NCBI GenBank assembly: GCA_020438665.1
Contig: JAGQUE010000060.1
Location: forward strand, 1-20,758
Direction of reading: 5' to 3'
Source of the DNA: Nocardioidaceae bacterium
GTDB taxonomy: Bacteria; Actinomycetota; Actinomycetes; Propionibacteriales; Nocardioidaceae
Length of the DNA: 20,758 nucleotides
Part shown: piece after piece, positions 19,961 to 20,758 of the stretch
Layout: every line of letters begins with the position of its first letter
Position numbering within the stretch: position 1 is the stretch's first letter
The notes under the pieces: generated by a model
Database searches by the model: none
What the model was told of the DNA's origin: nothing
What the model saw: only the letters and a program-made list of their open reading frames with translations
Program-made: the position numbers and the translations under genes

Positions 19961-20758
19961 TCAGGCGCCGATGCTGATCGGGATGCGCTGAGGCCCGAAG
20001 TCCTCGGCATGGTCGGCGAACCGGCCGGGCAGCGCCAGGTGGCAGCGCGGGCAGCTGCCATCGGGGGCCAGGCGGTAGGCGACGATGCGGTAGCGGTCGC
20101 GCTCGATCAGGGCGTGGCCGCAGCCCGAGCAGCGCGTGGTCTCGCCCTCGGCGTTGCGCAGGTTGCCGGTATAGACGAAGTGCAGGCCCTCCTCCAGCGC
20201 GATCTGCTGGGCGCGCACGAGTGTCGACAGCGGTGTTGCCGGGACGTCACGCATGCGATGGTCGGGGTGGAACGCGGAGAAGTGGTGCGGTACGTCGGGG
20301 CCGAGCTCGGCCATGATCCAGCGCACCATGGCCCGCAGCTCAGCGTCGGAGTCGTTGTGACCGGGGATCAGCAGCGTGGTGATCTCGAGCCAGACGTCGG
20401 TCTCGTGCTTGAGATAGACGAGGGTGTCGAGCACTGGCTGGAGGCTGGCGCCGGTGACGAACCGGTAGAAGTCGTCGTTGAAACCCTTGAGGTCGACGTT
20501 GGCGGCATCCATCACGGCGAAGAGCTCGGCTCTCGCCTCGGGGTTCACATAGCCCGCCGTGACGGCGACGGTGTTGATGCCGCGCTCACGGCAGGCCCGA
20601 GCGGTGTCCTCGGCATACTCGGCGAAGATGACCGGGTCGTTGTAGGTGAAGGCCACGCTGCGGCTGCGCCACGCGAGCGCCGTGCGCGCGATGCCTTGCG
20701 GTGAGGCCTGGTCCATGAGCCGGTCCAGCTCGCGCGACTTGGAGATGTCCCAGTTCTG
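19961..20758 (-). CDS. amrS: AmmeMemoRadiSam system radical SAM enzyme, C-terminal part (partial)
   Basis: The window edge cuts this gene; 265 codons are visible. The first residues, QNWDISKSRE, are those that directly follow the C-x3-C-x2-C iron-sulfur motif in this family, which therefore lies just outside. The barrel continues with SVAFTYNDPVIFAEY, VTAGYVNPEA, VDLKGFNDDFY, ITTLLIPGHNDS and HFSAFHPDHRM. A C-terminal zinc ribbon follows, with C-x2-C (CSGC) and C-x2-C (CPRC). The ATG at 20716 is internal. The enzyme is normally encoded with AMMECR1 and Memo proteins, which would be expected beyond the right edge. The reaction of the system is not well established. Confidence 0.88.
   Translation of the reverse strand, partial: QNWDISKSRELDRLMDQASPQGIARTALAWRSRSVAFTYNDPVIFAEYAEDTARACRERGINTVAVTAGYVNPEARAELFAVMDAANVDLKGFNDDFYRFVTGASLQPVLDTLVYLKHETDVWLEITTLLIPGHNDSDAELRAMVRWIMAELGPDVPHHFSAFHPDHRMRDVPATPLSTLVRAQQIALEEGLHFVYTGNLRNAEGETTRCSGCGHALIERDRYRIVAYRLAPDGSCPRCHLALPGRFADHAEDFGPQRIPISIGA

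Noticed and set aside
18731..20704. 657-codon plus-strand open frame antisense to the aldo/keto reductase and radical SAM genes
   Set aside because: Both antisense genes have complete catalytic motifs; the plus frame has no recognisable domain and no ribosome site.

Overview
The window is chromosomal DNA from a high-GC Gram-positive actinobacterium, most likely a Nocardioides-like member of the Propionibacteriales. This is inferred from strongly G/C-ending codons, an actinobacterial GT4 glycogen synthase, an HspR-type (HAIR) operator on an Hsp20 gene, a CGNR/ABATE regulator, and several genes that start just downstream of a TAGGNT -10 box with little sign of a leader. No phage, insertion sequence, CRISPR array, rRNA or tRNA gene was seen.

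Layout. 1-413: the 3' end of glgA with a hairpin terminator. 633-3711: a tight methionine operon metY-metX-metW, preceded by two copies of a GTCCA-N5-TGGAC-type operator, followed 26 nt on by a small DedA/VTT-like membrane protein gene. 4251-4970 (minus): a peroxiredoxin of the archaeal/Prx6 type. 5102-6076: an SDR oxidoreductase, ending tail-to-tail with an Hsp20 gene (6086-6580, minus) across a shared hairpin. 6875-8458: an aspartate:alanine-exchanger-type transporter with two RCK_C domains. 8566-8988 and 9064-9618: a hypothetical protein and a DHFR/RibD_C-like reductase. 9769-11135: a translationally coupled pair encoding a DUF6318-like lipoprotein and a Cys-rich secreted protein, with a patch of foreign-looking codon use across their junction.

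11180-14307: DUF2237 (minus), a 52-residue protein (minus), a CGNR zinc-finger regulator (plus), an ADP-ribosylglycohydrolase (minus) and a NERD-like protein with altered catalytic residues (minus). Two of the minus genes end in conspicuous inverted repeats that share a CCACCTCG core. 14642-16203: an XRE-TPR regulator with RRNPP-like architecture, tail-to-tail with a 44-codon gene for an exported peptide whose predicted mature form is 16 residues ending in Cys-Cys. This regulator/peptide pair is the strongest candidate here for an undescribed signalling system. 16683-18505 (minus): a 47-codon gene and a large secreted protein separated by two long hairpins. 18842-19834 (minus): an aldo/keto reductase. 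19961-20758 (minus): the C-terminal part of the AmmeMemoRadiSam radical SAM enzyme, cut by the window edge.

How the parts work together. metY, metX and metW form one pathway module: homoserine acylation, sulfhydrylation, and the MetW partner of MetX. Peroxiredoxin and Hsp20 are separate stress genes. The secreted-protein genes, small peptide genes and regulators from 9.7 to 18.5 kb look like an accessory, surface- and signalling-oriented stretch.
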